From: Pelobates cultripes
Taxonomy: Eukaryota; Chordata; Amphibia; Anura; Pelobatidae
Length of the DNA stretch: 64,000 bases
Direction of reading: 5' to 3'
Assembly (NCBI GenBank): GCA_933207985.1
Contig: OW240913.1
Span: forward strand, 351,975,875-352,039,874
Positions within the stretch are counted from its first letter, which is position 1. Each line of letters begins with the position of its first letter. A model generated the notes under the pieces. That model saw nothing but the letters and a program-made list of their open reading frames with translations, did no database searches and was not told where the DNA came from. The position numbers and the translations under genes are program-made. Positions 24,540 through 37,299 of the stretch are shown in pieces.

Positions 24540-25560
24540 TTACAATATATACAAAATTTAACATAGAACAGGCAGGAAATATATAATCAACCATGACACG
24601 TGCATTCTGTTTTGAGGTATGTAGAGAGGGATCTCTTAAATGACTTTAGGCTTAGGGAAGATTTTAAATTGTGCGGGAGGTCGTTCCACAATTGCAGTGC
24701 TCTGTAGGAGAAGGAGGATCGGGCCGCTTTCTTTTTGTATTGAGGTAGACTAAGTAAAGTGTTTGTACTGGATCGGAGCTTATAGAAAGTGGGAACAGCT
24801 GGGGAAAGCATTTTGTTCAGGTAGGGTGGGAGTTTCCCAGAAAAGCTCTTAAAAACAAGGCTGGAAAGATGAATGGTGCGTCTGGATTCCAGCGACAGAC
24901 AATTTAGTTCCTTTAGCATGTCACAATGATGGGTCCTGTAATTACATTGTAGCACAAATCGGCAGAACGAGTTATACAATGTATTGAGTTTATTAATGTG
25001 GGATTGCGATGCAGACGCATATACTACATCCCCATAATCAATGATTGGCATCAGCATTTATTGTACAATCTTTTCCTTTACTGTAGGGCTTAGGCAGGAT
25101 TTGTTTCTGTACAGGGCACCTAATTTTGGATAAAGTTTAGATGCAAGCTTTTCTATGTGCAGGCCAAAAGCTAGATTGGGGTCTAACATCATACCCAAGT
25201 ATTTGAAAGAGTGGACTGTGGTCAGTGTGCCATTTGAATTTGTTTTGATGGATAGGTGGGGATTGTGTAATTTGTGTAATTTAGGTACTGTTCCAAAGAT
25301 CATTGTGACAGTTTTGTCAGTGTTCAGGAAGAGTTTGTTTTTTGCGATCCACTTTTCTACGTCTGTAAACTGGTCTTGGAGCAAAGCCTCAAGTTGCGGT
25401 AGATTGGATTTGCTCGCATAGATTACTGTCATCTGCGTACATGTGTACATTTGAGGATTGGCAGACATTAGGCAGATCATTTATAAATAATGTAAATAGT
25501 AGGGGGCCAAGAATGGAACCCTGTGGGGGTTTATCCTGGCCCATGATTGTTCACTTTTTT
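24540..25560 (-). pseudogene. Non-LTR retrotransposon (L2/jockey-like LINE), reverse transcriptase 3' part, broken
   Basis: On the minus strand the order is: KPPQGSILGPLLFTLFINDL (RT motif; coding bases around 25530-25470), MYADD catalytic box near 25440, then after a frameshift TVIYASKSNLPQLEALLQ, FKYLGMMLDPNLAFGLHIEK, a stop near 25055, IDYGDVVYASASQSHINKL, RALQLWNDLPHNLKSSLSLK and the family-typical FKRSLSTYLK close. The YADD/TVIY break looks like a 2-base deletion. It has no 5' part (endonuclease), as usual for 5'-truncated LINEs. It is better preserved than the fragment at 15835. Confidence 0.9.
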
Positions 25561-26356
25561 GTATTTGCACAATCGATTCTAGTCCGGTGTTTTATAATCC
25601 ACCAAACAGCAAGATCAAAGTGCAAATATACGTACTGATTGTGAAGTCTCAAATTAATGATCATTTTAACTATTTTCACACCATCTGTAGGCAGTGTTAG
25701 TGTTTACCCATCGTTTAACACATTCTGTCATCACAGCTTTTGTCTGCTGAATACTTGCTTGGTGGGAATATTACAGTATACTGATTAAAATAAAAGGAGA
25801 ATAAAACCCATTTCTAATGTATAAATAACACGCTGATCATTGAGACATAGAGAGGACAGGATATAACAAAGAGAGGGGTGACATCTTATGACATATATTT
25901 ACCTATCTATTAGAGTAGAGGTTATTGAGTAATCTAGTCTAATGTCGCATTTTGTGTTTATATACCATTTAGAAAGATCTTCCACGTTATTCAGTGAATC
26001 AGTGTCTAAAAGCCAAACGCTACAAAAAAAAACACAACACAATCCTATGTGATTATAATGCAATCCACTAATGAAAGTGAAATAGAACAGGAGTTATGAC
26101 ATTGTGGTTTTTTTTAAAGACAAGCGAGGAATAACAGAGGTGGGAGTTTCTATACCATGGCTACATAGAATGTTCTAGAAACCTCTTCTTAAAATAAACG
26201 TTTAAAGGTGCATTTCTAAGTCAATCGGTCAGCACAAAAGTGTAAGTAAAATATCATATGCCACCATGTTGGACATTTACAGGACAGCTGAATTTTATTT
26301 TGATTTCATTTGATATGAAACTTAATAACAAGCATTTCTTTGTTGTATTTTTCAAG

Positions 26357-26443
26357 CTGGAAGATGCACAGAGTAAGAGGCAGGAAAAACTCGTAGAAAA
26401 ACACAAAGAAATTCGCCAACAAATACTGGATGAAAAGCCCAAG
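26357..26443 (+). CDS. plcb1: plcb1 internal exon 8 of 8 (last visible exon)
   Basis: Twenty-nine whole codons in phase 0, containing [20 protein letters not shown] and ending DEKPK. It carries the last long helix of the distal C-terminal domain. The acceptor is TTTTTCAAG (26348-26356) and the donor GTAAAG at 26444. After this the mammalian protein goes on with a short helical segment and a tail that differs between splice forms a and b; those exons were not found to 64000. Confidence 0.97.
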
Positions 26444-27119
26444 GTAAAGCTTCCTGTTTCTATATTTAGATGGTGGATTAAATGGAATAGAACGCTTGCA
26501 GCAAAGAGAGGGAGAATCTAAGAATGTTGTGTTTCCAAGCCGTTAGAATTATTGAGTTCTCCTAATTCACATCATTGTACCAGCTATTTAAATATAACAG
26601 GTCCTGGAATGCATTTGTTTATTTGATTTTGTTTAAAATGTGATCTATAGGTATCACAATCTGCTATATCATTTTATTGTAGATTTAACACTATATCTGC
26701 CAATTAACCAAGGCCAAGTTCCCCTTTCTTTTTGAAAAGGTCAGGAACTTCTGTTGAAGTGCTTAGGAGATAGTACTGCTAGTGGGTGGGTTGGACCACA
26801 TGTGGGAGTGGACAGAGTTAAATAATGTTCACCCATCACATGCAAAGAAGAGAGAATTAGCCTAGGGGCCAATTCTTATGAACTGTTTAACCCCAACGTT
26901 GCAAATATGGTTCCTGTCCACTCTGCAGTTCTCCCTCTAGTAAAAGTTTAATGCTCTCAGCCTAACACTATCTCCCCATTTTAAAAAGACTATGATCAAG
27001 GTGCATATTTTTGAGAATGTAGAGGTAGTGATAAGCTAAAAAAGTCCGCTGATTATCTCAGCCTATCAGCAGTGCCCAGTTTAAGGCTTCCTCATTGAAG
27101 TCTCAGGGGAGGGGCAGAA

Positions 27120-27350
27120 TAGACGGTCACCATTTATGCAACTTTGGGGTTAAACTGTCTTTAAACAGTCTTTTTACCTTATGGTAAGATGGCACACAGA
27201 AACTCCTGGCACCATAACAACATCATTAAGTGATGTCAGTCAATGAGCTAAACCCTGCACCAGGCTAGCTCAGTGCAGGGAGCTTTCGTACTGCAATGCA
27301 AACCACAGTTAAGTTGTCAAACTGTGGTTATGGTGTTTGGAGTGTTCTTT
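27120..27350. mobile_element. TTAA-type MITE fragment
   Basis: TCCTGGCACCATAACAACAT at 27205, a partial match to CACCATAACCACTTC-type termini (56680, 3990), is followed by AGCTCAGTGCAGGGAGC. Ends are lost; assignment by resemblance only. Confidence 0.4.
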
Positions 27351-29221
27351 TTAAAAAAAAACAAAATTGCCTTTTCTGTGCCTTCATTCCTGATATTGTA
27401 ATCATGCTAAATAATTGTAGAAACTAAGAATGTGTATGTATTATATTTGTAACATGCAGTAATTAGTGCAACTTTGTATTGAGTGTGAGTACAAATATTC
27501 ATTTTAACTGCTGAAGATGAAAAATAGATTTATTTATCAGCTATTGGGTTGTTAATTTTAGAAATCAAAATATATTTAAAATAATATAGATACATTTGTA
27601 TTTAAATATATTTAAAAGAGTGCACATGCACTATAACCCCTACAGCTAGCTGCAGTGGGTATGGTGCCCGGGGTATCATGGCATCCTCTCAGTGCAAGAG
27701 ATACATGCAGATTCTGTTCTGATGTCATATATCTATCCAAAGATGTTTCCCAGAGCATCATAGGTTTTAGAACAACTGTAGATTTGTGCCTGTTATCTAT
27801 TCCAGGTTTATGGTTCTAGAACAGGTGGAGAGCTACATGAAATCTATTCCTGGTTTATAGTGTTCTGTCTATACAAACTACTGCTGTACAACAATTTAAA
27901 TACGTAAGAGCAGACATTCCATCTCCAGCAGGGTGCGCTGTTTGCCAATATCTGTACAATGTTTTCCATTATAGTGTTTTTACTTGTCCAGTGATCAATG
28001 GCTGGTACATAGGGTGTAGAGGATGTTAATATTTTTATTATAATAAATTTATTTCAAAACAATGGTTATACTGAATAAAATGAGATATGTGAAAATTATG
28101 TTACGTTTTCTTTTCAATGCACTTAAAATATTTCAGCTTTTCTGTTTTTTTAGCACCTCTCCATGAGACATTAAAAATACATGTTCCTTGTTTTCTAATA
28201 ATAACTCTGCCTAGTAATAACCATATACATTGTAAATAGATTGTGGTGCGTATCTATTTTAAATGACATATTTTAAATTCTCTGTTTGTGAATGCACGCT
28301 TTAGCCATTATTTTTTGTTTCACTGGTGTCTTAGGGAAATTGAGACATCAGAGGAAAAATCAGGATTGACATTTCCAAATAATGGACTGTTAGTAGGTAT
28401 GAGGACTCCAAGACCTTCACCTATTGCCTGTATAACATACCTGGGCTATTCACAAAAGCAGATTATTTATGTAGAACCTCTAGCATATTCCAGAAGTTCT
28501 CAAATCATTCTGCAAGACACCAACGTTCCAGGATTTGGGCATTTCCCATATCTGATATTGCAAAAAACCTGGACCATTCTAGCCTCGAGGACTATGTTAG
28601 GAACCACTGCTTCATATTAACACTTGTTAATATTTGGTCCTAGGATCAGCTTATTCAGAAAGTCTATGGCATGTGTTTTTATATATAGGGAGTTGGAAGA
28701 CTGGAGACTGGAGATTGTATGTGTAGCACCACATTCTGTAGAATCCAGGCCGAGTTATATTTCAGCACAGATTTACAGTCAGGTCATGTGACCATTTCGC
28801 TATAAATGTAGGTCATTCCTTTGTAAGAATTTTATTTTGCTGAAATCATATATTATATCTTGGTTTGTAGAAAACATGCCTAATAAATCCAATTTCCTGT
28901 GCTATTGTAGCGAAATCGCTGCTGCCTCACTCGTGCCAATCTAGACTCCCAGCTCTCCTATTAAATGCAAGGAAATGCCTGTCATGTAAATATATCTGCA
29001 CACATTCAAAGCCGTGTTTATAAGCTCCCAGGATTAGCCAAAGCACGATAATTTCAGAGAGAACAATTACAGTTCCTTAATGGAATTAATTTTTATTTTT
29101 ATTTTTAAGCAGCAGGTATAGTGATTTATCCCACAGTATAGAAGGATCGGTCCTGTCACAGCTGTGTCTTAACCCTTTCAATACACAAGCAATACAATTG
29201 TTGCCAATCTGAAACTGGCAG

Positions 29222-29363
29222 AACTATTTACTAAAGTTTAATTTTAAGGCCAGAGTAGAAAACTGAAATATAAACATAGCTGGCTTAGACAATGTTTACT
29301 TTTCAGTTATTTTGACATTGAATTTGGAATTCTCTTTGCATTCTCTCCTTAGTAAATAACCCT
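29222..29363. mobile_element. Small palindromic MITE, TTTACTAAA-ended family
   Basis: It runs from CTATTTACTAAAG to CCTTAGTAAATAACCC. The interior has the TTTAAGGCCA and ATAGCTGGCTTAGA blocks shared with relatives at 30050-30300, 39051 and 51783. Short inverted ends, no coding capacity. Confidence 0.65.
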
Positions 29364-29929
29364 GTAAATATATGATTCACAAGTCAAGTAAACGTGATAG
29401 CACGCACACTAGAATTCCGTTTTATCGTCAATTATTCTGAAATGTATTTCCTTTTATAAAGGCGCTGCTTTTGTTTTACACATGGCACATACAATATTTA
29501 TTAAGTAAATGCAATAAGTAAGCTTCTATATTCATGTATTTGTTCCCCAGAAGCATAGAGAAAGCATTCACAGTTTGTTTGTCGTTGTCAGTTGCTGGTG
29601 TTTGTGATATATAAACAGAATGCATAACATTTTAAATTAGACTTCCTGTCCGAACCCCAATATTGAACTTGGTGGACTTTAGACTTTTTTAAACCTAGAC
29701 TACAATATAACTATGTAACTACCAATATTTCTTATCAGAATCAGATGTGGAGTTCACAAAGGTCGCAAGTGTCTAGAATAGAAGTGTCTTCTTTTTCTTA
29801 AAGAGAAATGTGTTTTTAGCACAAATACTGTATTTTACTAAATTTATCATTATCATGCTATAATTATCACATTTATTTCAGCCCTATCAGAGAAGTATGC
29901 AACATGTGCATTGCACACTGAGAGCTAGA

Positions 29930-30310
29930 TTTACTAACTAGTGTTAAATTAATTGTCAGGTGGGAATCATAGATTTTAATGCTAACACGTATTACTTAAG
30001 TCTCAGCAATAAAATAAATCAGGGCTATTTGCTTAAGTGAAAATTGTCAGGTTTTCAAAGTGAATTTAAAATTTAAGGCCATGATAACTGAACTAGAAAA
30101 ATTCTCCAAATGAACTACGCTTTCAGTTGTATGATTCACCTAAAGACTGCATTGGAATTATTAAAGCCCGAAAGTCACTGAAGGATATTCACAAAAGTGT
30201 GAATTCACATTGAATTCACAGTTAATTTGAAATTTAAGGCCATCAAAGCCAAACTGTAAGCTTAGCTGACTTAGAGAATTTTCCCACTTTGGCTATTTTT
30301 TCCCGCTATG
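29930..30310. repeat. Decayed TTTACTAAA-family MITE copies
   Basis: Blocks such as GTGAATTTAAAATTTAAGGC (30060) and AATTTGAAATTTAAGGCCAT (30224) show two overlapping or adjacent old copies of the family at 29222 and 51783. Boundaries are unclear. Confidence 0.5.
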
Positions 30311-30899
30311 TTTTTTTGTAATATATACACTAAGTATTGATGTTGTCGATTAATGATATCTGAAATGAAAATTTAGCCCTGGATAGTCAGAGATCACATC
30401 TTATGCTATTCATGATTAGTCAATTCTGCCTCCATTTACAGAAATGTTTCCTTCCATAAAGACAATCGCACCTTGCCTCCCTTTGACCATAGTAGCAATT
30501 TGGCTGTTCTGACATCATATATCTGTGATACAATGTCAAGAGTTAACTTTCCAAATCAGCACCTTAAAGAGAGATGAGCCCAAAGATGGTCAGGTCAGGG
30601 AGCCCCATTGGTTTGATTTATTTGTAAAGTAAGGCGATGTTCCTGTTTAAACACTTTTAAACTCAGATTCTGACATTTTCAAATGGTTGTTTAACTAAAA
30701 TGCTGAGTTTACCAAATGGATTTCAACTGGCTTTAACAGCCTCCTAAAATCTTTCTCTACTTTTAGGGGTTAACCTGCACTAATTGGTTAATGGCATTAC
30801 TGATACAGCCTCTCCCCGCCCCCTCTGACGTGTTGACATTTGATTGGCCGTGTTACATAATTAGAGGGGCAGAGTTACTACACTTAAAAACAGTCAGTA

Positions 30900-31320
30900 A
30901 ACTCAATTCATTTCTACACTTGACAAAGGCGCAAATATAGCGCCGAAACGCGCGTCGAGGAGGACACCATTATAGGAGATTTTTATATTATTAGGGTTTC
31001 CTAGGGGCTCTGCCATTATGCACTTTGCCCGGAAAGTAAGTTTAGCTTCTTTATTTTAGAGCTGCCTTGAAGCAGCTAGAGAGATTTGGGGTGTGTTAGG
31101 ATCTGTGTGGGACTGATTCTGATTTTTATATGATTGGGATTTACCTTTACCTTTACCTCTAAGTACTTGTATCACCCTGAGTATGAGGGTACGGTTTATG
31201 GATTAGGACCTTTAAAGAGGTATCTCAATATGGAGTTTTTGGGGTATGCTTAAACCCTGGTTTATGTGCCTTCAGACGCAGTATTCACCTAGGTTAGCTA
31301 CCCTGACTAATCCCAGATAC

Positions 31321-31363
<43 letters not shown>

Positions 31364-32420
31364 ATCAAGCCTTTTTGGATGACTTTTTTGTTTTGTTTTT
31401 TTTACTTTTTTCTTTTTAACTATAATCAGGGTTGTGGTTTGCAGTGGGGAAGGGGGTAGGTAATTATTGTTATGAACTCCTACCATCCTGTTTTCCCCTT
31501 TTAAATCCCATATTCAGCCTTTTGAAGTAGAGTTTGATCTAATTATTAAGGTGGGGGTGGCGAATTGACACTACATGCACCTACCCTCCTGTTCCTTATA
31601 CTCAGACTCTACTAATATACCAGTTTACTTCCATTACCTTCCATTATCCCTATCATTGCATCTACCCATACCACTTATTCACTTTTTTAAATATATCTCT
31701 AATATTTCGAATATCTCTAATTTTCAATATATATCTAATTTTGAATCTAAATGCTAAGCTTTATTCTTCCAATTCCCATAGACTGCTGCTATTTAATTGG
31801 CTACATTTTAGCCTTCCACTTGGAATACATTTTATTACTAAACAGCTGTCTTTCTTGATACTATCTTTCTACTTGGATTGATCAAGAATTAGTATATTTT
31901 CTCACGCTTGCTGTGATAGATATATATAAGCCAGATAGGCAGACCCCCTAGGTTTCTCCTTTTTAATATTACACTTTCACAAGTCACTTTTGTGTTTTTC
32001 ACTTTGTCTTGTTTTTTCACTATTATGTAGATATACACTTAAAATACTAAAAGTTTATATTTACATTTTTTGGTACTTGCCAATTATATTGGGTTATACA
32101 TGTTATATGTGGGTAATTTAACCTTTTTTTGAGAATCCTTACCCATAGTTTTTTTGACTTGGGACCCCCTTTTTTAAAGAAAGATTTGTCATACTTTTTT
32201 TCCATTTTGTCTTTTCTTAGTTAAGCCCATATTACCCATTTAGTCCATTCTTGACTCTTGGGTCAAATTTTTCCTGCCCCTCTAGTCATGTAATATTTTG
32301 GTCTGTCCATTATCACCTTCACTATGGTCACTGCACTACTGAGTTCCCAAAAGGCTTTTCACTGTAGCGATAATCTTGTACATCCAGGTTCTATGTCATC
32401 CTGATTTTTAGCTTTACAGA
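30900..32420 (+). repeat. Repeat-like region starting with a GACAAAGGCGC...GAAACGCG hairpin
   Basis: At 30921-30952 the sequence TTGACAAAGGCGC, a 7-base loop, then GCGCCGAAACGCG forms a 5-bp stem followed by GAAAC. Similar GACAAAGGCC...GGCCGAAACGCG motifs recur in frog repeats as I remember them. The following 1.4 kb has a TA tract (31324-31361) and no coding remnant. The right boundary is a guess. Confidence 0.4.
31324..31361. repeat. (TA)n microsatellite
   Basis: Uninterrupted TA dinucleotide tract of about 38 bases. Other TA tracts are at about 22-56, 48358-48379 and 59664-59683. Confidence 0.95.
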
Positions 32421-33066
32421 AGCAGTCTGCACTGAAATATATTCTGAAAGCACCCGCAATTCATGAACCCATTTACCTGTCTGGAATAACTGTTTGTTTG
32501 AAGGAGAAACTAGATGAACGATATTAAATTTTTATATCATACGCCAGAGCAATATTGACACAAATATTCCTAAATATATTACTCTTCTCTGTGCATGATG
32601 CTGCTTTGCCAGTTACACATTGCCCTACGCATTTATTTTCCTTGATAAATAAATTCATTCAATACGTCTGTCATTTAATTGTTCAATTAGATCTGATTGT
32701 TTTCATTCTGACAAGACTGAGGACACCAACTAAAAGCTTTAATTTAATTTGTAAAAAGAGACAAATTTCTGTAATTACCATTTTATTTTGTTATACATTT
32801 TTATGATTCCATGAATTATGCTTCAATTAAATAGTCTAGTGATTTATTGATATGTTAACATTGTGCTTATATGCCAAGCGGACATCTCAAACCATTTCTC
32901 TTTTCATCCTAATGGAAATTGTGCATCAATTTTGTGTGACCATTATCTGGCAAAACATTAAAAAGAAAACAAACATTTAAATTGACTATATCTCTATGCA
33001 CCCCGGGCTATAGGTGAAGAAAATCTTCCCTTTTTGGGTTTAATTTTTTTTTTACGTCAGATTTAC

Positions 33067-33146
33067 TTAACCCCTTAAGGACACATGACATGTGTGACAT
33101 GTCATGATTCCCTTTTATTCCAGAAGTTTGGTCCTTAAGGGGTTAA
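33067..33146. mobile_element. 80-bp palindromic TTAA MITE, copy 3
   Basis: TTAACCCCTTAAGGAC ... GTCCTTAAGGGGTTAA with the interior ACACATGACATGTGTGACAT, in the same orientation as the 21207 copy and nearly identical to it. Confidence 0.93.
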
Positions 33147-34148
33147 ATGAGGGGTCCATCGCATAACACTATTTAATAAAAATATTGAACATTGCTTATA
33201 ACTTATGTTATTTTTTTTTCATACGATTCTTCATTTTCTTTTAAATGTATATTTTCACCACGATTAATTAGAGCCTGACATTTTTTATTTTTTTTAGCAA
33301 CAGGTAAAAGTTGCATAAAATGACAATTTCTAGTGTCTGCATCTAATCGGCTACACCAGGGTACAGAACTCATGAGCAATTTAGAAAACTTATATAGAAA
33401 AACATATAAAAAAAGCAGCGGGGCATGATATTGATTAGACAGACTGCGCAAGTGACGCACGGAAATTGGATACTTTTACACCACTTATCCTGTGCCTGCC
33501 CTAAGTGTAGCCCCGTACCTGTCACTAGTATTTAATGGCCAGCCACTATTTGCTGAAATACCTGTCATTACTTGTAGCAAGTAGTGGATACATTAGTGTT
33601 TGCCAATTTCACAAGGGAGTTACTACAAAGCCAGTAGCTAACATAACAACTCCCATGATTAGCGTTTGGTTCCAATCCTGTTGCTATTTTTACCGGCTGC
33701 TGCTAAGTATCCAATTTGATTTGCTGAAAATGTTTGAGCAATCTCACTCTTGGTAGTAAAAGTTGCCATTGGAACTGGTTTGGTGTACCTAATATTGTCA
33801 CTATTTTTAAGGCTTTACACCAGGAAAATTATTATTACGCTGGAGCTGTACTACAAAAATTCGCTATTTTTTTAAAAGAAATCCAACTGTAAATATTTTT
33901 CTAGTTTATGCTGGTTTTTACATGCAATACATTAAGCCATAAAGCTTTAGAAAATGCCCTTATAATACCAGTTCAATCCTGACACAAACATGGCATACAT
34001 TGCATTGGAGGAGGGGAGACAATTGTCCCATGTCTCTCCTCCTCTCTCCTTGCTTTCTCTATTCTGACTGTTTGGTGCAAAGTGCAGGACTTATAACAAT
34101 GATTGACAGATAGCAGTGATGGAACTGCCCAGCTCCAGGATACGGGTA

Positions 34149-35414
34149 GATACATGCAGGGCCGGACTGGGAAGAAAATTCGGCCCGGGCATTTTTTAAT
34201 TACAGCGGCCCACTAAAAAGGGGGCGGGGCCAGATAAGGTGTGTTTTGTCATCACCAATGACAAGCACGCCCCATCACAAAGTGAGCATGTTGGTTCAAT
34301 GCTCTTCCAGGGTAGACCATGCGCAGAGCTCTGCTGAAGAGCTCTGGCATGAGAAAAATACCCTGTATTTGTTCTGCACAGCGCAAGCAAATTTAATAAC
34401 ATGCTTGCACTGTGTTTGCTTGAAATTTGTCTCTGGTGTCTTCATAGTTGGGATACCAGGAGACAAAAATGTGTGTGTGTGTGTGTGAGGGTGCTGTGAG
34501 TGTTAGGGGTGCATTTTGTGTGTGCTGTGAGGGTCAGACATGCAGTGTGTGTGTGAGGGTGCAGTGTATGTGCTGTGAGTGTTAGGGGTGCAGTGTGAGT
34601 GTGTGTGAGGGTGCTGTGAGTGTCAGGGGTGCAGTGTGTGTGTGAGGGTGCTGTGAGTGTCAGGGGTGCAGTGTGTGTGAGGGTGTGAGTGTCAGGGGTG
34701 CGTGTGCTGTGTGTGAGGGTGCTGTGGTGTCAGGGGCAGTGTGTGTGTGAGGGTGCTGTGAGTGTCAGGGGTGCAGTGTGTGTGAGTGATGGTGCTGTGA
34801 GTGTGCAGGGGTGCTGTGAGTGTCAGGGGTGCAGTGTGTGTGTGAGGGTGCTGTGAGTGTCAGGGGTGCAGTGTGTGTGTGTGTGAGGGTGCTGCGAGTG
34901 TCAGGGGTGCAGTGTGTGTGTGTGAGGGTGCTGTGAGTGTCAGGGGTGCAGTGTGTGTTAGGGGTGTCTGTGAGGCTGCTGTGCCCTGAGTGATTATATC
35001 CCCCCTCCCTGCTTACCTTATGCCTGGGAGGGGGGATCCTACTGCTGGGGCTGCCATCCATCCCTGGTGGTCCTAGTGGTGAGTGAACTCTAGCCTGTTA
35101 GGCTAGAGTTCACTCTCGCGAGACCCGGAGCGGTAAGTTAAAGCTCCGCCAGGTTCCTCTGCTGGCAGGCTGGCTCCCTCTCTCTCTCCCCCAGCGGCCA
35201 CACTATCCTGCATGTGGGCTGGTGAGGGAGATCTCTGATCTCCCCACCGGCCCGCTGTAGACTACTGCAGGGCCGGCGTTCAGAGAGCGCCGGCCCTGCA
35301 TAGACAGGCAGGGGAGATCCTGGGACCTCCCCTGCCAGCATCAGCCCATGGCCACCGCGGCCCACCGGGCATTTGCCCAGTGTGCCCGATGGGCAGTCCG
35401 GGCCTGGATACATG
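34149..35414. mobile_element. hAT-type DNA element, 1250 bp, 8-bp target duplication
   Basis: The body is 34157-35406. The left end CAGGGCCGGACTGGGA and the right end, ending GGGCAGTCCGGGCCTG, are imperfect inverted repeats. Both flanks read GATACATG exactly (34149-34156 and 35407-35414). It has no transposase. The interior holds a GT-rich minisatellite (about 34460-34970), a TAACAGGCTAGAGTTCACTC-type hairpin near 35080-35115, and a GC-rich right part with GCCGGC palindromes. Frames at 34196, 34765 and 35138 are not genes. Confidence 0.9.
34460..34970. repeat. Minisatellite, about 35-bp unit, inside hAT element
   Basis: Tandem copies of GTGTGTGAGGGTGCTGTGAG followed by TGTCAGGGGTGCAGT, about a dozen units with variable GT number. 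The minus-strand frame 34765-35061 (Thr/His/Pro repeats) is a translation of it. Confidence 0.93.
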
Positions 35415-36554
35415 ATTAAATTTCTGCAGTTAATTTTATTCTTAAAACTTCATCAACCCACATTTGTTAAATATAAGAGACAAGTAAACATAACATTAAA
35501 AATCCTTGGATTTGATAGTCCTCCTTTAATTTTTTTTTTACAAATAATTATGAGAAGAATTAAGTAAATTGTCCTTTATGACTAAGTAATGCTTTCTTTA
35601 TGGCATTAAATAAGGTGAAGAAAAAGTTAATGTAATTTGACATCTAAGAAAATTTTAAAAATGTGTTTGAGAGCAGCCGTTTCCATATGTGCCATCAGGG
35701 CATCTCTTCTGTTGTCTTTGACCATTTTTGGTTTTTTTTATAGAGAGAAATGTAAATTTTGCTACATATCACTAATAAATGCCGGAAACAAGCTTCCAGA
35801 TATATGTAACATATTTTGTAATATATAATATCTTTCTGTAATGAATAGGGTCTATGTAATAATTGGCCAAGTGAATAACAAGTGCCACCAGTATTTTCAT
35901 TCAATCTTTGTACAACATTTATCTAACTGGTATTTAAAAAGTGGTAGATGGGATTAAGCTGAACATTCTGTTTCATGTGGAGTTTATTCACTAAACAAAG
36001 AATTATAGTGAATTAAAAGCTGTATTGCTAAACTTTTGCAAAATGTTTAATTACTCCACATGGCCTTCATTTGAGCCACAGTTCAGGGACAATTATATAG
36101 TTTATTAGTAGTTTCATCAGTCCATTTGTTTCAAAAGGTCTCCCATAACTCTTCCCATCTTTGGCCAAATCTCCATCTATCTTTCCCATGCCCTACCCCA
36201 AGGTGTTCTAGATAAATTTAGAGGTGTCCGAAAACTATCTCTAATCTTAAATTGCTGGAATGGATACTCGATCAAGGAATATAATTAAACAAATCACTTC
36301 ATTTGAAAAAAATGGCCTAGCTGTAATGGTTATATGTCCATCTTCCAAAATGCATGCAAAATGTCTTATTGGCAATCGTTCCATAGCTTTACAGAAATAC
36401 TCTGTGAGTAATACATGCCCTGTGTTCTCTAAATATAGCACTTAGATTTGTTTCAGCATAACGAAAAACATATTCTACATCATTTATTAAATATACTCTG
36501 ACTTGCTGGTGTGATACTAAATTACCTGCTTAGATGTGCTGTTTACTCCATTCT

Positions 36555-36960
36555 ATTCTTTCTAGCTACCTTGATATAGATATAATCTTCTATTTGTGGT
36601 ATGGATAAATTCTGCTGTTTAAAGCTATCTTGATAAACATTATACACAATTTGTTGTTTGGAATTATCTTGATATAAATATAATCTGCTGTTTGGAATTA
36701 TCTTGTTATGGATACATGTGGCTGTTTAGAGCTATCTTGATATACATTATAAACAATGTGTTTTTTGTAGTTATCTTGATAGAGATCTAATCTGCTATTC
36801 AGATATATATTGTTAAGGATACATTCGGCTGTTTACAGCTATCTTGATAAAGATATAATCTGCTATTTGGAGTTATCTTGTTATGGATACATTTGGCTGT
36901 TTAGAGCTATTTTAATATATAAATGCAATCTACTGTTTGGGGCTATGTTGGTGCAGATGA
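36555..36960 (+). repeat. Degenerate AT-rich tandem repeat
   Basis: Repeats of GCTGTTTGGAGTTATCTTGA and TATAGATATAATCT, with an alternate unit TTATGGATACATTTGGCTGT. They recur in alternating order, suggesting a higher-order unit of two to three sub-units. About ten sub-units are visible. Confidence 0.85.
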
Positions 36961-37299
36961 CAGTAAAGGAATAATGTGGTTAAGGTGTTTTGCCTCTGAT
37001 AGTGTGTTATCGCATTACTTAGCAGCGTACAGCTTTATACTATAGTCATAACTTTTTTCATTTGTAACCTATACAGACTAACGTTGTTGGCACATACACG
37101 CTGCTCCTTGCTGTATATATCTGACCCGTACTCTCCCCTTAGACACGGAGAAATCAGACATTATGAGCATGGAAGGAAATGTGATTATTTATTAAGTGTT
37201 GTAGTTTGGCAAAAAATAGACTCCCCTAGAGACCACCACTTCATAAGCCAGGTTTATAATAAGGATTTTGCATGTCTACATTTTCAATATCAATTCTGT

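Larger units (their letters stand above)
19208..26356 (+). other. plcb1: plcb1 intron, 7149 bp
   Basis: The donor is GTATGT and the acceptor TTTTTCAAG. It contains two adjacent tandem arrays (19495, 19851), an unclassified region with a 49-bp minisatellite and a MITE (20331-21890), a common frog repeat (23637) and a LINE fragment (24540). I see nothing recognisable in about 21895-23630 (frames 21895 and 22369 unrecognised) and 25640-26340. Confidence 0.9.

Noticed and set aside
28288..28620. 110-codon frame, considered as the missing plcb1 tail exon
   Set aside because: No resemblance to the PLC-beta-1 tail of either splice form and no phase-0 acceptor leading into it.
34765..35061. 98-codon Thr/His/Pro frame
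   Set aside because: Translation of the GT-rich minisatellite in the hAT element.
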